Shown: in pieces, positions 44,842-57,002 of the stretch
Position numbering within the stretch: the first letter of the stretch is position 1
How the letters are laid out: every line of letters begins with the position of its first letter
Translations under genes and position numbers: made by a program
The notes under the pieces: model-generated
What the model was told of the DNA's origin: nothing
The model's input: only the letters and a program-made list of their open reading frames with translations
Database searches by the model: none
Source: Kalmusia sp. IMI 367209
Lineage: Eukaryota > Ascomycota > Dothideomycetes > Pleosporales > Didymosphaeriaceae
Length of the DNA stretch: 64,000 nucleotides
Direction of reading: 5' to 3'
NCBI GenBank assembly: GCA_027946365.1
Contig: JAPEUQ010000004.1
Coordinates: 682,001 to 746,000 of the forward strand

Positions 44842-47067
44842 ATGATCATACCCTCAACAATATTACACCTACGAGCAGTACCTGAAACCACCGAAGACAA
44901 GAGCAACATCATCACAATTGTAACATGGGCGACTCTGGTTCTATCTGTTCTCGTTTTTCTCGCTCGACAATGCATCAAGTTCGCGAAGGGACACAAGGCC
45001 GGCATCGATGACTTCTTCATTCTCGCCGCCACGGTACGTTGACCAGCAATCTATTACGAAGGGCTTGACTAACTAACAAAGATATTCGCTGTCGGCCTGT
45101 CTGTCACCGTACTCATTCTTGCATCCGACGGTCTCGGTGTTCTTGGCATACTCACTATCAAAAGAGCAAATACGATCATGAAAGGATACTACGCTTCAGA
45201 CTTCCTCTACGTTTCATCTCTCTGCTTTGCTAAACTTTCTCTTATGTCATTGTTCTACGGCGTCCTTCACAAGCCAGGGCAGCGACGACTCGTTCTAGGT
45301 ATCGGAATCTTTATTCTCGCATGGACACTTGCCTCACTCGCTGCCGTTGCATTTCAATGCGGACTTCCCCGACCTTGGGAAATACTGACATTGCATTGCT
45401 TCAACACCGTAAGTTCACGTCAGTATCACTCCACCCCATTGCATAAATGTTAACGTTTCAAATAGGGAGTCTTCTGGATTGTTTACTGCATAATTGATAT
45501 GACAACAGATGTGGCCATCATCATGCTATCCGTCAACCTAGTCGCATACTTGAAAGTCCCGAATTCGAAGAAGGTCGCCGTTGTCGCTTGCTTTGCCCCA
45601 CGAATCCTCGTCATAGGAGCTGCACTTGCGCGCTTGATATACCTGTATCCAATCTCGCCGCACAACAAGCCAGAGTTCAACCTATGGATCCCATTAATAT
45701 GCACACAAGTGCAGGTTTGTCTTGCAATTGTAACGGCTTGCATACCGTATGTGTGGCCCTCCCTTGAGACTGCTGCATCAGGACTACGGAGGAGATCGCA
45801 AGCGAGAAGCAAGCATGTCACCATCAATGAAGAATCCTATGGATGCTGCTCTGTCGGATATCTTCGAGGCTATAGAAGAGCGCAAGGTCATTCCGAAGAG
45901 TCCACTGTGTTCACAAACTCTATGTATGCCCGGACACCTGACGTTTCACCAAGAATCGACACTCCAGCACCACTCAGTCCCTTAGAGCCTCCTCAACTCA
46001 ACACGCCACCAAACAGCTCCGCAACTAGATCGAGAAGTCCCAGCGAAAGAGGATTGCGGCTCCACATTCCTTCGCAGAGCGAAATACGAAGCGCACCCCA
46101 AATGGCTTCTCCGCAAACCGCGAGCTCAAATGCTCTCTCACCTGCATGCCTGTCTCCACACCCGCTACTTCCCTCGATTCCGCTTTCTCCCATGCAGAAA
46201 GAATCGCCATTGTCTCCCTCTACACAAAATCCGAAACTACCTCTAGAAGATCACTCTAAAGCAGTTTCATCTCCTAGCCGTTCGAGACCACCGCGACGGT
46301 TTTCTCTTTTCCCCTCACAACAACCGAACTACTCTCCACTGTCACAGTACCACATACGGCCACCGCTTTCGATACCTCCACCGATAAATGAGCGATCGCA
46401 TTCAAACAGTGTAACGCCCGTGCACTACATTCCGCCTCATCCGGCTCCTGAAACCCGAATACCGTCACCAAACACCCCTCTGCCAAAACCTTCGCCGCCA
46501 CACCTAATGTTTCCTCCACGGCCCTCTTCTAGCCTAGAACGACTCGCTTACGAAGATCCACTGAGAACACAAGCCGTCGCTATGACTACATCGGCAGCAG
46601 TACCAGCGCCTGTTCCTGCGGTGATACCCGTAGGGCACACCAACCACTCCTCGATCCCATCATACTACGTCCAAACACCTCCAATCGCGCATGATTCAAC
46701 GTTCTCATCTCCGCAGTCTGTGCCTTCATACTACATTACAACGCCACCTACCGCACAACCCCCAACGTTCCCTTCCCTTTCGAATCCTTACGCTTACGAG
46801 ATTCCTCCTCCCCCGCCCGTTCCCACGAGCCCCCAGCGTCAGCGCAATAAGCGCATCCTAACGCCTCAGAACTCCTCGCGTCGCGACCAAATGTCACCTG
46901 TTAGTCCCGTGAGTCCACCTACTCCGCTGACGTTCTGGCGTGAGGAGAGCTCGAGCGGGAGCGCTGGGACCCAGAGGTCGCCTGGTGGCTGGGAAGAAGC
47001 GCAACTCATGCCGGTCGTGAAAGACGTCAGAAACAGTCCCCGGATTGTTGTGCAGAAGTTTCAGTAA
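44842..47067 (+). CDS. Fungal rhodopsin-like seven-helix receptor
   Basis: Exons 44842-45033, 45082-45408 and 45466-47067, all phase 0, give 706 residues. Seven hydrophobic helices lie between about residues 22 and 290, with the conserved DDFFILAA at the end of helix 2 and the ADFLY-like segment YYASDFLYVSSLCFAKLSL. This is the SAT4-like fungal rhodopsin domain, a GPCR-like family found in large numbers in filamentous ascomycetes. The C-terminal 400 residues are Pro/Ser-rich and must be cytosolic and disordered, with many SP and PPP motifs. Ligand unknown. Both introns are standard, the first with a ctaac branch just before its end. Confidence 0.88.
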
Positions 47068-49197
47068 TTTTTTTTTATGTCTTGGAGAGTGTAAGATTCC
47101 CAGTTTATCTTGTTTTCTTGCTGCGTGTGCATCAGCCAGCAGCTATATTCTTTATTCTGAGATTTTTAATTTGTCTCGTTTTTGTCTTTAGCTTAGGATG
47201 CATCGCATATGGCGCTTGACATCTCTTGGGAAGATTGATGTAATGATTCACGGGTATGGCGTACATGCATTGGGCGGTATGATCTGTTTCTCCTTCGGGA
47301 CGCTTTCGATTTTCTTCACTGTAAACTTGTCGCTCCTTTGCGATCTTTCTTCGACTTTCCTTCGATATACTGTATTGACTAGCGCTATTGTTCTCACGCT
47401 CTCACATTTCTTGATCCTTTCGATACACTCTCTTTCATTTCAGTCCAACGATACCCCGATTCTCTCTTTGCTCCTCGAGCTCATCTCTCATTACCGCATT
47501 AGACACGGCGCACCGGAACACATGAGCCTCGAATGCAAATATTGGTCTACGCGTCTACGCGTAAGATACTTTTTCAAAACAGCCTTGCGCAATTCATCTC
47601 CACGCCGCGGCGACTCCGCCTCATCCTACCGCTTGCCCTTGCACTTTGCCCCAAGGCGCAGGATTCTTGTGTGACGATAAGGTGTGGCGCCGTGCGGCAG
47701 CGCGGGCGGCAACGCATCAGCGCATCAGCCGCATAGCTACCATTTGGGGCCGTGTTACGATCTTGTGGCCTGTGCGGAAGCATAGTGCTAGTCGGGGCGG
47801 TGGGCGGGATGATGCGCTGCCTGCCTAGATGTGGAGAAGGATAGCTCCCATTGTAGGCCTGAGGCGTGATGACGGAAGGCAAAGTATTCCTGCAGATCGT
47901 GATGTGTAATGAGTGACCCTGTAATAGAGTTCAAGAGGGCCAGGTCGGGTACGTGCAAGCTGTGGGGTGGTACGGGGTGCGCCGTACGCAGCGCTTACGC
48001 TGGGCGCTTACGCGCGTATCTTCGGACTTGAGAGGCGAAGGGAGACGTGGAGATTGGACTGAAGGGGCCTTGAAAAATTACTTCGGCGAGACTTGTGTGG
48101 CACATTTGTTTTTGCGAGGTGAATCATGGTTTGAATGTGGCTGATACGGGAGTCTAGGCTTGTGGTGATGAGTTGGGGCGTAGTGGTGACAAATGCATGA
48201 ATCCAAGGAGAGGTCGAGCTTATCGGTCTATAACGTGTATTTCATTGACCGGGCACTCGAATCACGATGTGTATATCTCCACGTTTCAAGGTCAGCAATA
48301 CGACGATAACGCTTACTAGTGATGCTTTTCGTGACGCATTGCGCCAGTGAATTTCTTCTTTGTATCGGAGAGTAGATAGTGCAATATACAAATTTTGAGA
48401 AATCGAAAACATGGACTCTATCATGCCTACGATAATTCCCACCAAATATCTCTAATATCGCGAATTGATCTCTATATACTCGGTCCTACGGCGCGCCTAC
48501 TATACTCCTAATGTTCTCTTCTTCAAACATTCTATAACCCACATCTCTGATGGATCCGACATCCGTGACTTCATGATTAGACAGAAGATCCACTTCGAAT
48601 ACATGTATCCCGTTATAAAATTTGTCAAAGCGACGGATGCAACCGGGTTCGACTAGTGCATCAACCGAGGGACTGCACTTGGTGATACCGAGGGAAAAGG
48701 CATCGACTTCCGTGCTAGAAGGAGCGAAGAATGAACTTCCTGTGTCGAAGTTTTTATTCGGGAAAGGTGGTCCCGTAGGAGTGATGGGGGGTTTCATGGA
48801 AAGATGACTGCATGTTTGTGACTATGCTGCGTTTGACCCGGTTTTATCATATTGGTTTGTATTAATGCTGGCATAAATATCAGCACGCTATTTGTAGACG
48901 AATAGTTTCGCAATCAGGTCACATGAGCTTATCGAGTGGGTCAAGAAAACTCGCTGATGCAGAAGAGCTGGAGGTTGTTGAACTCGCGAATCCTGCTGCT
49001 AAGGCTGTGTATATAGAGTGCGGATTGAGCTCGAGACAACAGTGCCGGATATGCGCATTCTGGTGCCGAGCAAGCTCTGGCAAAGTGAAGATTTGTATAT
49101 CTATCTAATAATCTTCTATGTAGGGATAGGCTGCATTCTATATCGTGCAACCAATCTATAGCATTCTACTCTAGTTGTAGACACGCGCTACCAAACA
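47068..49197. other. Convergent spacer without a supported gene
   Basis: About 2.1 kb between the 3' ends of two converging genes. A 158-codon plus-strand frame at 47198-47674 has an ATG but ends in low-complexity residues and may be chance. Minus-strand frames at 48.2-48.8 kb are similarly unconvincing. Confidence 0.4.
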
Positions 49198-50241
49198 CTA
49201 GCAGAACTCCATCACTACGTACCACCTCACCAAGCTCCCTATTAGAAACGCCCAACTTCCTGCCATAGCAGCAGCAGCCGCAGCAAGCTCATCCTTCTGG
49301 AAGAAGAAGAACCCCGCCATCATGAACCAGAATCCGCCCACGGCGTTAAAAAACGCCCCTTGCCAATCCGGGTCGCGTAGCTTTGGGACATACCACTTTT
49401 CCTGCTCACTCAAGGCAAGCATCGCGTTTGCCACAAAGAATAGGAACCCATGTATAACCTGCGGTCCAAACACGACGGACGCAAAGAAGGGAGACTCTTC
49501 AGACACCACGCCAGGAAAATCGACAATGCCGGCGAACATGAAGATCACGCCCCCGAAGAGGACGATGAGCCCCGCTTGGAATGCGAGATTGGTCGTAGAT
49601 AATTCGATGAATTTCAGTCGAGAGGGTATCCATTTGAACTCCGGAGAGCCTAGCAGTGCGGGCTTGTACGTGATTGCACCGAGATCCTCCTTTGAGGTTT
49701 CCAGCGTGCCCCGATCGGCGTTCAGGGCACCGAATACATCAAAGACGCCGGCGGCAAAGAAGAGTATGGAGCCGATTAGTACTGTTGTGGGGACGGCAAT
49801 AGTCTCCTCAGTCTCGAAGGCTGTTTCCGGTGCGGTGCGAGGAAGGAGATCGAAAAAGGCGTTGATGACTAGATCAACACTGCCCAGAGCGAATACTATT
49901 GCGACGAGATAGATTGGATCACGGCAAGGGAACTTGGTAAACATCTTTTGTATTCGGCTGCTGGATGGTTCCTCGTCGAAGTCCATGAAAGAATCGCCGT
50001 TGTAAGAATCATTGGTGGAAGCTCGAATGGAAGCATCGTTGAATGGCACTACCGTTGTTGTTGTGCGCTCTTTTTCGCAGTCTTCTCGATGCTGTAGATG
50101 GTCTACCTTCTTGAACTCGCGGAGTTTCTCGGGGTCGACAGGGCGACGTTGGAGAGTGCGTGTGGGCTGCATGCCAGGTGGTCGGATATGCATCACCGAG
50201 GCGCGCACATACGCACTGCGTATCGTTGCTGAGGCGTTCAT
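49198..50241 (-). CDS. Multi-pass membrane protein, unknown
   Basis: Single exon, 347 residues, ATG at 50241. A polar, charged N-terminus (1-105) is followed by some seven hydrophobic segments: about 111-131, 150-172, 210-233, 245-265, 270-290 and the last two near 300-345. Conserved-looking pieces include ELSTTNLAFQAGLIVLFGGVI and a C-terminal SLVRWYVVMEF. Similar proteins of unknown function are common in filamentous ascomycetes. The first half of the protein has a basic Arg-rich start that could be mistaken for a mitochondrial signal. No functional motif seen. Confidence 0.75.
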   Translation of the reverse strand: MNASATIRSAYVRASVMHIRPPGMQPTRTLQRRPVDPEKLREFKKVDHLQHREDCEKERTTTTVVPFNDASIRASTNDSYNGDSFMDFDEEPSSSRIQKMFTKFPCRDPIYLVAIVFALGSVDLVINAFFDLLPRTAPETAFETEETIAVPTTVLIGSILFFAAGVFDVFGALNADRGTLETSKEDLGAITYKPALLGSPEFKWIPSRLKFIELSTTNLAFQAGLIVLFGGVIFMFAGIVDFPGVVSEESPFFASVVFGPQVIHGFLFFVANAMLALSEQEKWYVPKLRDPDWQGAFFNAVGGFWFMMAGFFFFQKDELAAAAAAMAGSWAFLIGSLVRWYVVMEFC

Positions 50242-50807
50242 GGTGTATTAAATATTACGATTGAAGAAATGCAGCAAAAGCATGTGAAAAAAAAAATTAG
50301 AAAAGAAATATTAGATTATGCTCTCAAAGCATCACCTCTTCCAACCCCAACAGGTGTATCTGGTCCTCTGAGAATCGAGCTACAGACATGATAGTTCCAG
50401 TATGACTTAAATATCTGTAGCACATGGACAGGATGAGGATTGTCTAAATTTGTCGTATTTGGAAGAGATTGTACCAAGATTGTCGGACCCGCTAAGCGCA
50501 ATGCTTATCGTCACTAAGCCTTTCCGGATCGCCAAGGAGCCGATGTCTTCGTTTGAGGGTGAAGAGGATTGGATCTCATGGAAACTTTACTTAATGTAGC
50601 AGATCCAGACCAACAGAGCGTGCATTCTGATGTTCGGGATCGCTCCCGTTCCAAGCGAGCGTTTGAAACCGGCAAGCTCATTTCCAGATAGTTGTGCCGC
50701 CACGGCGGTGTGGCGCTACGTTTCGAAACGAAAAGAGTCAGAAGTACCTCCTGTATCTTACAACCTCCTAGCAATGCGAGAATGTGATCATTTTCCTATT
50801 TTGAGCC

Positions 50808-52349
50808 TTATCGCTCTCGCGGCCAGTCGTGACACCAATCTGTCTTCCATAACCAAAAAAATCCCTGACGTCGTCGCACCAACCTACCGCTAGGTGGATG
50901 TATTCCAGTATCTTCTTCAAAGGCACCTGAAATTCCAAAGGGTGTGATAGCCCCTCTATATCTCCAGGTTGTACCGGTACGTGAGTATCGATCTTGGCGT
51001 AAGTGCTTCGCATATAGCTTTGTCAACCAAATTTCACCTTCTACGGAGACTGTGCCCTCAAGAGTGAATGGTCCCCATCCATCTTCACCAGTAGGACTGC
51101 TGACCAAAGCGATGATATCAGCTGAGTATGGGGGGTGTGAATCCCGAACTGTAAAGTGGATATTCTTGAAGGGAGGAGGTACCTCAGAAGCTTGCCAGCC
51201 GCTAAGGTCCTTGCACCAGCCTAGCCACTCACCAGAGAGGTAATCCAAGAGTTGTGAGCCCGATAAATGAATGTCGTAAAAAATATCGGGAGATGTGTGG
51301 AAGGGTATTGGCGAGCCTAGAGTGGCGGATAGAGGGATGCGATGTAGTGACGGGAATGGCGTATGGGAAGACCTTTGAGAGGCCCAAATGACGAATATCA
51401 AGCGTAGGATGACGCAATATTTGTCTGTGAGATTAAAGTCGCGGATGTCGTGGGTATCCATGAGCAGCCAATCAATCTGCTCCCATATATAATACGCGTT
51501 TGGCTCAGGCAGACAAAATTGTTCACCCAAATCCGTTTGTTGATCTGTTGAGTCATCCGCTATTCTAGGTATGGTCTCCATATAGATCAATAGTAACGCA
51601 AGCATGCAGAATCCAACAGTAGTATACTCTTGAGTACACGGGTTTCGCCTTGCATCGGGAAATGCACCGACGGAGTCATCCCACCAATTGGACTCGGGCT
51701 TAAATAACAATCTTTGGAGGGTCCATGGTTTTACACTAAGGCAGGACACATGGCCGAGAGCGATGAGCTGTGGCAGCCAATGGATCCAACGTCCTTCGGT
51801 CCACTGCTGTGACAAGTCCCTAGTTTGGTATTTGAGGCCGATGTTGAAGCATGTTTGTGCCTTCGCGACGGCATACGCAACACGAGCGCTGTTTCTTATT
51901 GAAAGGCCATCAAAGACGCTGGATCCTGGCCAGTCTAGTAACCATTGCAGCTGTGGCGCGCCTCTTCGTTGGATCACATCAGGACCCCAGTCATCATAGT
52001 CCCAGTCATCTTCTTGTGCTATACCCTCATCTGGCTCTGGATACCATTCGTCGTCGCTGTCTACTTCTGTAGTCGTCTGAGAAGTCATGGACGCCTGGTC
52101 CCATGATTGGATGTTCCGGAAGATGTCCCAATCATCTAGCTCCTGCAGATTAGTGTATCTATCTTGGTAGATAGCTCGAGTAGCATAGCATTTGAACACT
52201 AATCTGTCGTAACACGCTATGTAGAGACGTCGGTTGGAAAAGCACAGACTGAAAATCGAAGTACACGAGAGGAAAGAAGCAATACGGTGGAGAATTTCGG
52301 CAGGTAGGAGATCAAGCCTTGAATTATCGCTTGGCGAAAAAGCTTCCAT
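50808..52349 (-). CDS. F-box protein
   Basis: Single exon, 513 residues, ATG at 52349. The F-box is at about residues 11-50 (LDLLPAEILHRIASFLSCTSIFSLCFSNRRLY), the site that binds Skp1 in SCF ubiquitin ligases. The remainder is Trp- and Asp-rich with an acidic patch at about 95-125 and no recognisable repeat domain. A compact, conserved-looking part near the end (WGPFTLEGTVSVEGEIW) may recognise the target. The substrate is unknown. It is one of three minus-strand genes in a row. Confidence 0.8.
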   Translation of the reverse strand: MEAFSPSDNSRLDLLPAEILHRIASFLSCTSIFSLCFSNRRLYIACYDRLVFKCYATRAIYQDRYTNLQELDDWDIFRNIQSWDQASMTSQTTTEVDSDDEWYPEPDEGIAQEDDWDYDDWGPDVIQRRGAPQLQWLLDWPGSSVFDGLSIRNSARVAYAVAKAQTCFNIGLKYQTRDLSQQWTEGRWIHWLPQLIALGHVSCLSVKPWTLQRLLFKPESNWWDDSVGAFPDARRNPCTQEYTTVGFCMLALLLIYMETIPRIADDSTDQQTDLGEQFCLPEPNAYYIWEQIDWLLMDTHDIRDFNLTDKYCVILRLIFVIWASQRSSHTPFPSLHRIPLSATLGSPIPFHTSPDIFYDIHLSGSQLLDYLSGEWLGWCKDLSGWQASEVPPPFKNIHFTVRDSHPPYSADIIALVSSPTGEDGWGPFTLEGTVSVEGEIWLTKLYAKHLRQDRYSRTGTTWRYRGAITPFGISGAFEEDTGIHPPSGRLVRRRQGFFWLWKTDWCHDWPRER

Positions 52350-52733
52350 CGAAAAAAGATATGTTTGATGATGTCTGCGATGGAAGCGCAGGTCAAGGAG
52401 ATGACTTGGCAGGCGAGAGATTGGAGGGTCTGCTTCGATGCTGGCGCGTCATACACGCGATCGGCGCTAGCTACTTTTGGTAAGGAGAATAGGCAACCGT
52501 GGCGGCCTCGTAGAAAACGCGTCCAGCCTTCGATAAGCAAGATGTCACGTACTCACGTGTCTCGCGTTATATATCGGAAATTGGAAATCAAATCACAACC
52601 ATTAGGGTATGGATGAAACCCCCTTTCTTTCGCCACTTTGACCAAGACCAGGGACCGACCTTTGAACTATAGTTAACAATCTTAATGATCAAAAGAAAAG
52701 ACACAGACCTACCGCTCATTCCGTCCCCCGTGC

Positions 52734-54074
52734 TCAAATGCCTGATATCACGTAATCCTTTTGTCGATACCGTTCAGTGAGGTCAGCCATCTGTTTCCAT
52801 TCTGGACTAGACAACATTTGGCGCGGTAATTGCCACCGCGGGACGTCTTCTACGCATGCGCGGAAACTCAACCTATGCTGACGAAAGCCCTCATCCTCAC
52901 CCTCGTATAGATCTAAAAAGGTTTGTTGGTTAGAGGCCCTGCTTGAAAGCCAATGTTCCTTGAGGTCATCGCACATGGATACAATTACGGGGATGTCCGA
53001 GTCCTGGCTGATCTCGTCTCTCCAATGGAGCCAGAAGGTATATAGGCGAACATCTACGGCCATCGACTGCAAGTCTCTAATCTTCTTCAACCCCTCTAGC
53101 CAAGGAGCAGGCTTTGGAACAGACCGCCATTCTGAGTTAAAGTATAAGCGATCTATAATATCGACATTGACGGAAAGACCGAAATGTCGAAGGCGCATCT
53201 TCCCAATTTCTGCGATCAGGTCTTTCCAAGTACCGCCCGATGGGAACGCATATTCAGAGGGCGCCCTAAGTTCAGGCGCTTTGATCCAGTTCGGCACTGT
53301 GTCCATCCGAATGTGGAGTGAGCGTAGCCAGGCGTATGCACCAGAGTGATCGTAAAGGAACGCCAAAGGTGCGAAGCTTGTATGCGTCCAACTGGCGTCG
53401 AAAATGAAATGGTTACGCACAAAGAACAAGGTTGAAGCTTCTTGATACACTTGCTTATTCACGAGAAACAGATTGGGGGTCACTGGTGTTGACCCGAGCT
53501 TCACATAGCTCGCTTCGAAAGGATGGAAGCCGCCACACGTGGACGATCGCTTGACACCATATGGACCAAGGAGCAAATTCCATGTCGCATCGATGACAAA
53601 TTTCCTAAAAAGGTCTATGGGATTGATCACCCAGGTGCAACGGTTCTTGACAGTATTCAAGTCCGGAGCTTCCCAATAATCTTTGAAAAGGGCCGGAAGC
53701 TCACCCAGGTTTCCGTACGGTTGGGGGGCAGTAGTTGCTACAGACGTAATCCGGATCTCGAACGTTACGATGGTAAGCTCGTATATTTGATTTCGTATCT
53801 CAGAGGGTAGGTCCAAGAATGTATAACGAGGTTTGATCTCTTGAGGGTTGCTTTTTTGACCCTTTGCGATATCGACCGTGAGAGGCTTGCGAAGACACTT
53901 CGATTTTGTACTATTTTGACCAGCCAGATCAATAATAAGAACCTTACTAGGGCGGACTGAGAAGGACGCCGTACGTTCTTTACGTTTGGTCGGTGTGGTA
54001 GCCATATCTGCTAAGGGAGAGATTGTCGAGGTTGTGGTTGATAGGCGATCAGCGGCGAGATTATGTGCTCTCAT
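52734..54074 (-). CDS. 2EXR/F-box-like domain protein
   Basis: Single exon, 446 residues, ATG at 54074. A second in-frame ATG (at about residue 24) is an alternative start. After a basic N-terminus, residues about 82-100 read PRYTFLDLPSEIRNQIYELT, the signature of the 2EXR domain, an F-box-like module very abundant in filamentous ascomycetes. Later regions include FLVNKQVYQEASTLFF, the second conserved block of this family, which ends the fold. The rest is a Trp-rich C-terminal part without named domain. Role unknown. Confidence 0.75.
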   Translation of the reverse strand: MRAHNLAADRLSTTTSTISPLADMATTPTKRKERTASFSVRPSKVLIIDLAGQNSTKSKCLRKPLTVDIAKGQKSNPQEIKPRYTFLDLPSEIRNQIYELTIVTFEIRITSVATTAPQPYGNLGELPALFKDYWEAPDLNTVKNRCTWVINPIDLFRKFVIDATWNLLLGPYGVKRSSTCGGFHPFEASYVKLGSTPVTPNLFLVNKQVYQEASTLFFVRNHFIFDASWTHTSFAPLAFLYDHSGAYAWLRSLHIRMDTVPNWIKAPELRAPSEYAFPSGGTWKDLIAEIGKMRLRHFGLSVNVDIIDRLYFNSEWRSVPKPAPWLEGLKKIRDLQSMAVDVRLYTFWLHWRDEISQDSDIPVIVSMCDDLKEHWLSSRASNQQTFLDLYEGEDEGFRQHRLSFRACVEDVPRWQLPRQMLSSPEWKQMADLTERYRQKDYVISGI

Positions 54075-57002
54075 GGAAGGTAACTCTACGAGACGATGAT
54101 CAAATCGAGTCGCCTGACGTTAAGAGAGCGGGCTCAACCGAAGCACTTCACCATGGGTATTGGCGGTTGAGGTAGTGTGGATGCTTTATGAACGAGGGTT
54201 GGGTACGTCGCTCGTTGCGTAGCTCACGTACTGAGTCGGACCGATCTTGTGAGGGAAGGGCTTGAGGGTTGAAGTCAAATGATGTGGTAGTAGGTAGAAC
54301 CGTGACCGCTCAAAAGAAAAGGTCTTTACAAAGTAGCAGTAGTGGCTTGGACCATTTTGTACATACGGAATGGTCTAGGGCAACGCATCATAAGTGTTTC
54401 ACTTACTCAATACCCTATGTCACCAATGTGGCCTTTCACTGCATTGCAGTCTGAGGGCTCGATCACGAGCATCGTGCATCTGTCAGATTCGAAAATTGGT
54501 GAAATGCTTGGAGCAAACCTTGATGACAAACGCGCGCATGCAATTGTTTTCGAACATAACATGACTAGCTTAAGTTTGAATGTGTTTAGCAAATCATAGA
54601 CACACTGAAGATGAGTCGCGTTCTTTCTACAGGCACGGATTTTTTTCGGCTGTCGATCCTGGTGTTCATGAGGCAAGGCTTTCTGCGTTTCCGGACCATC
54701 TACTTTTATACACTCATTCCGGTGTTCTACCACATGTATCTTTTTTAAGGTGATTGTTCGTCGACAAAGGCATATTGATAGTTTAGATCTCCATGTTACA
54801 GATCTATCACACAGGGTAGAAGCAGTCGATCCTACAGTCGTACTACTCACTACGTGTCTGCCGTTTATCACTATATAGATCGATCAGTTCACATACATTG
54901 ATGGAAATCAATTTAAAATCTTGTGCGCACGATATTGTGCGTTGTTGAATACATTGGAACTCGCTATAACGCAATCCCAAGAACGGGAGACTATCTTACC
55001 AACACCGAAGGTCATCTACGTCGACCCCAGATGTCATTTTAAACGGCCTAACGACAATAATCATACCCTTTTTTCCGTCCCATTTGTATACGATTCCCTC
55101 ATTATTCTATATCCGGTACTATCAGAAAGCGAGAAGTATCTTTATGAACGAATGATCGTGATGTACTTGCGTCATGTAAGTCCCCTTGGAACATACATTT
55201 CATTCTCCCAGTTGGTAAAGTATCGCTTCTAGATACCACTTCAATTCATGATTTCAGGAGTAGTTATGTAGGGAGCCATCAGTCAAAATGGTAAGAGCAT
55301 GGCCTATGACGGAGTTTGGAGACCGATTACCAGTCGCGGTGAAGCCATTTTGTTATCATTGATAATCTAACTTCGGTCCTATTGGTAAAATGATATACCG
55401 CTTTCCAATGTCGTTCACTTCTATAGACCTCAATCAGTTGATGGTAAATTACCGAACCGCAAGGAGACGGCACAGTCCTCGCGAGATATTGCGCAAAGAA
55501 TTGCACCAAACTGCGCCACTGAATATGAACTATCGAAAGGGACTGCGGACCGCTAGCTTCCAGCGAGCCGCTCCGTATGTCTTAGTCTCAAAGATCCCTC
55601 ATTTCACAACGCCCATGCTATGAGCACGCAATTGTTGCGATTCTTGATGTCCATAGAGTTCAAGATGGCGACGCATAAGCGACCCTGCTCAGGAGCCGTT
55701 CCCTACGGCATTCAGTGGTACCAATGATTTTTTTCACATGAAAAGTCTACAGGACTGTGCTCCTCGCTTGCGGTTCAATCTGTGCTGTAGATCCGAGCAT
55801 GTGGAACACTGCTTACCGGGAGAATCCTACGCTAGCACGCAAATTATACGTAAAGAGGAAAGGTCTACACATAAGCAACTCTTGGGTACATATTGCCTCT
55901 CAGGCGCCTTGCTTACTTGGACCGCACGATATGCGGCCTGCATTATAGCGTCACCTAACGAGCTCGGCTTACGGCCGAACAGGATGCCTAGAATTCAAGT
56001 CTAGTACAACTTTGAATTTTCACGAACGTTGAAACATCAGGATCTATTAGCAGGATGTAGCCTTGCATTTCCGATGCTTGCATGCAATTATTTATAAGTA
56101 AATGGGATCACAATATTGGACCGCTTCCGCACCATCACGCCATCTCTCGCACTAGTACTGTCTACAAGTCCGAAGGGCACGGCTCGGCTCAAACTCTATA
56201 CGTGAGCCTTAGTTCTACGTTGTCCAGTCCGCACAATCACTTTAAAATTCGTCCGTATAGCGTAAGCTAGCATTGTTAACTTAAACGATGTCGCATATCG
56301 AATGAGCTCTTCATCTGTACGTGGTTCGTTTTTGGCGAAAATTAGATCGTAAGTCCGTCTCGCTGTAGACAATGGGTGTGCTTATATTACGCTCATATTG
56401 CTCGGGGCGCCGCGCGCTTACGCTGCCACTCTATGTTTGCTGTCAGATATTCTGGACACCGACTAAATGCGCTTGAACTCAACGAGCGGCTCAATCCTAC
56501 ACTTCTTGGAAACTTCTAGAACACGTATAGTGTGAGTGGGTCTCTAGATCTAGTGAAGTATCGTACGGAACCGATTCATGAATCGAGTCTAATTTACGAT
56601 GTGAGGTCAAATATGGCAGGTAACAAGCTGCGTAGGATTGGCCATGTTTCGCGCAGACTCATCCTACGCTTACCGGACACAACGAGAAGCAAATCAGATG
56701 TCTACTCCAGCACTCAATCAACTGTTCTGGTAGTAGTGGGTCTATTAGTGTATGGTCTAGGTTTGTAGAAATTATGCGAAGGATGTGAATATCGGCAATG
56801 GGCGGTATGGCGAGGATGCAGGGAATGTTTAGCTGCTATCCCTGCCGAGCTGAATGGCTAAGGGTGCCCTGATTGTGCGTGTGCTGAGCCTAGATGATTA
56901 TCTCTGTGTCTTTCTCTTCAAAACCTCTCCAAGACCACCTCAAGTCGATCCCAAGACTACTTCATTTCGTTTGTCTTATTCAGGGAAACTTGAATTGTTG
57001 AT
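54075..57002. other. 2.9-kb spacer without a supported gene
   Basis: Short frames only on both strands. The first few hundred bases are the promoter of the 2EXR gene and the last few hundred that of the DMATS gene. I saw no transposase-like pieces, inverted repeats or RNA genes. Confidence 0.4.

Noticed and set aside
47198..47674. 158-codon plus-strand frame after the rhodopsin-like gene
   Set aside because: It has an ATG and hydrophobic stretches, but codon use is irregular, the end is basic low complexity, and it overlaps the likely 3' UTR region.
48242..48797. Two minus-strand frames as possible further array members
   Set aside because: They have neither the helix nor the flanking motifs of the array at matching positions.
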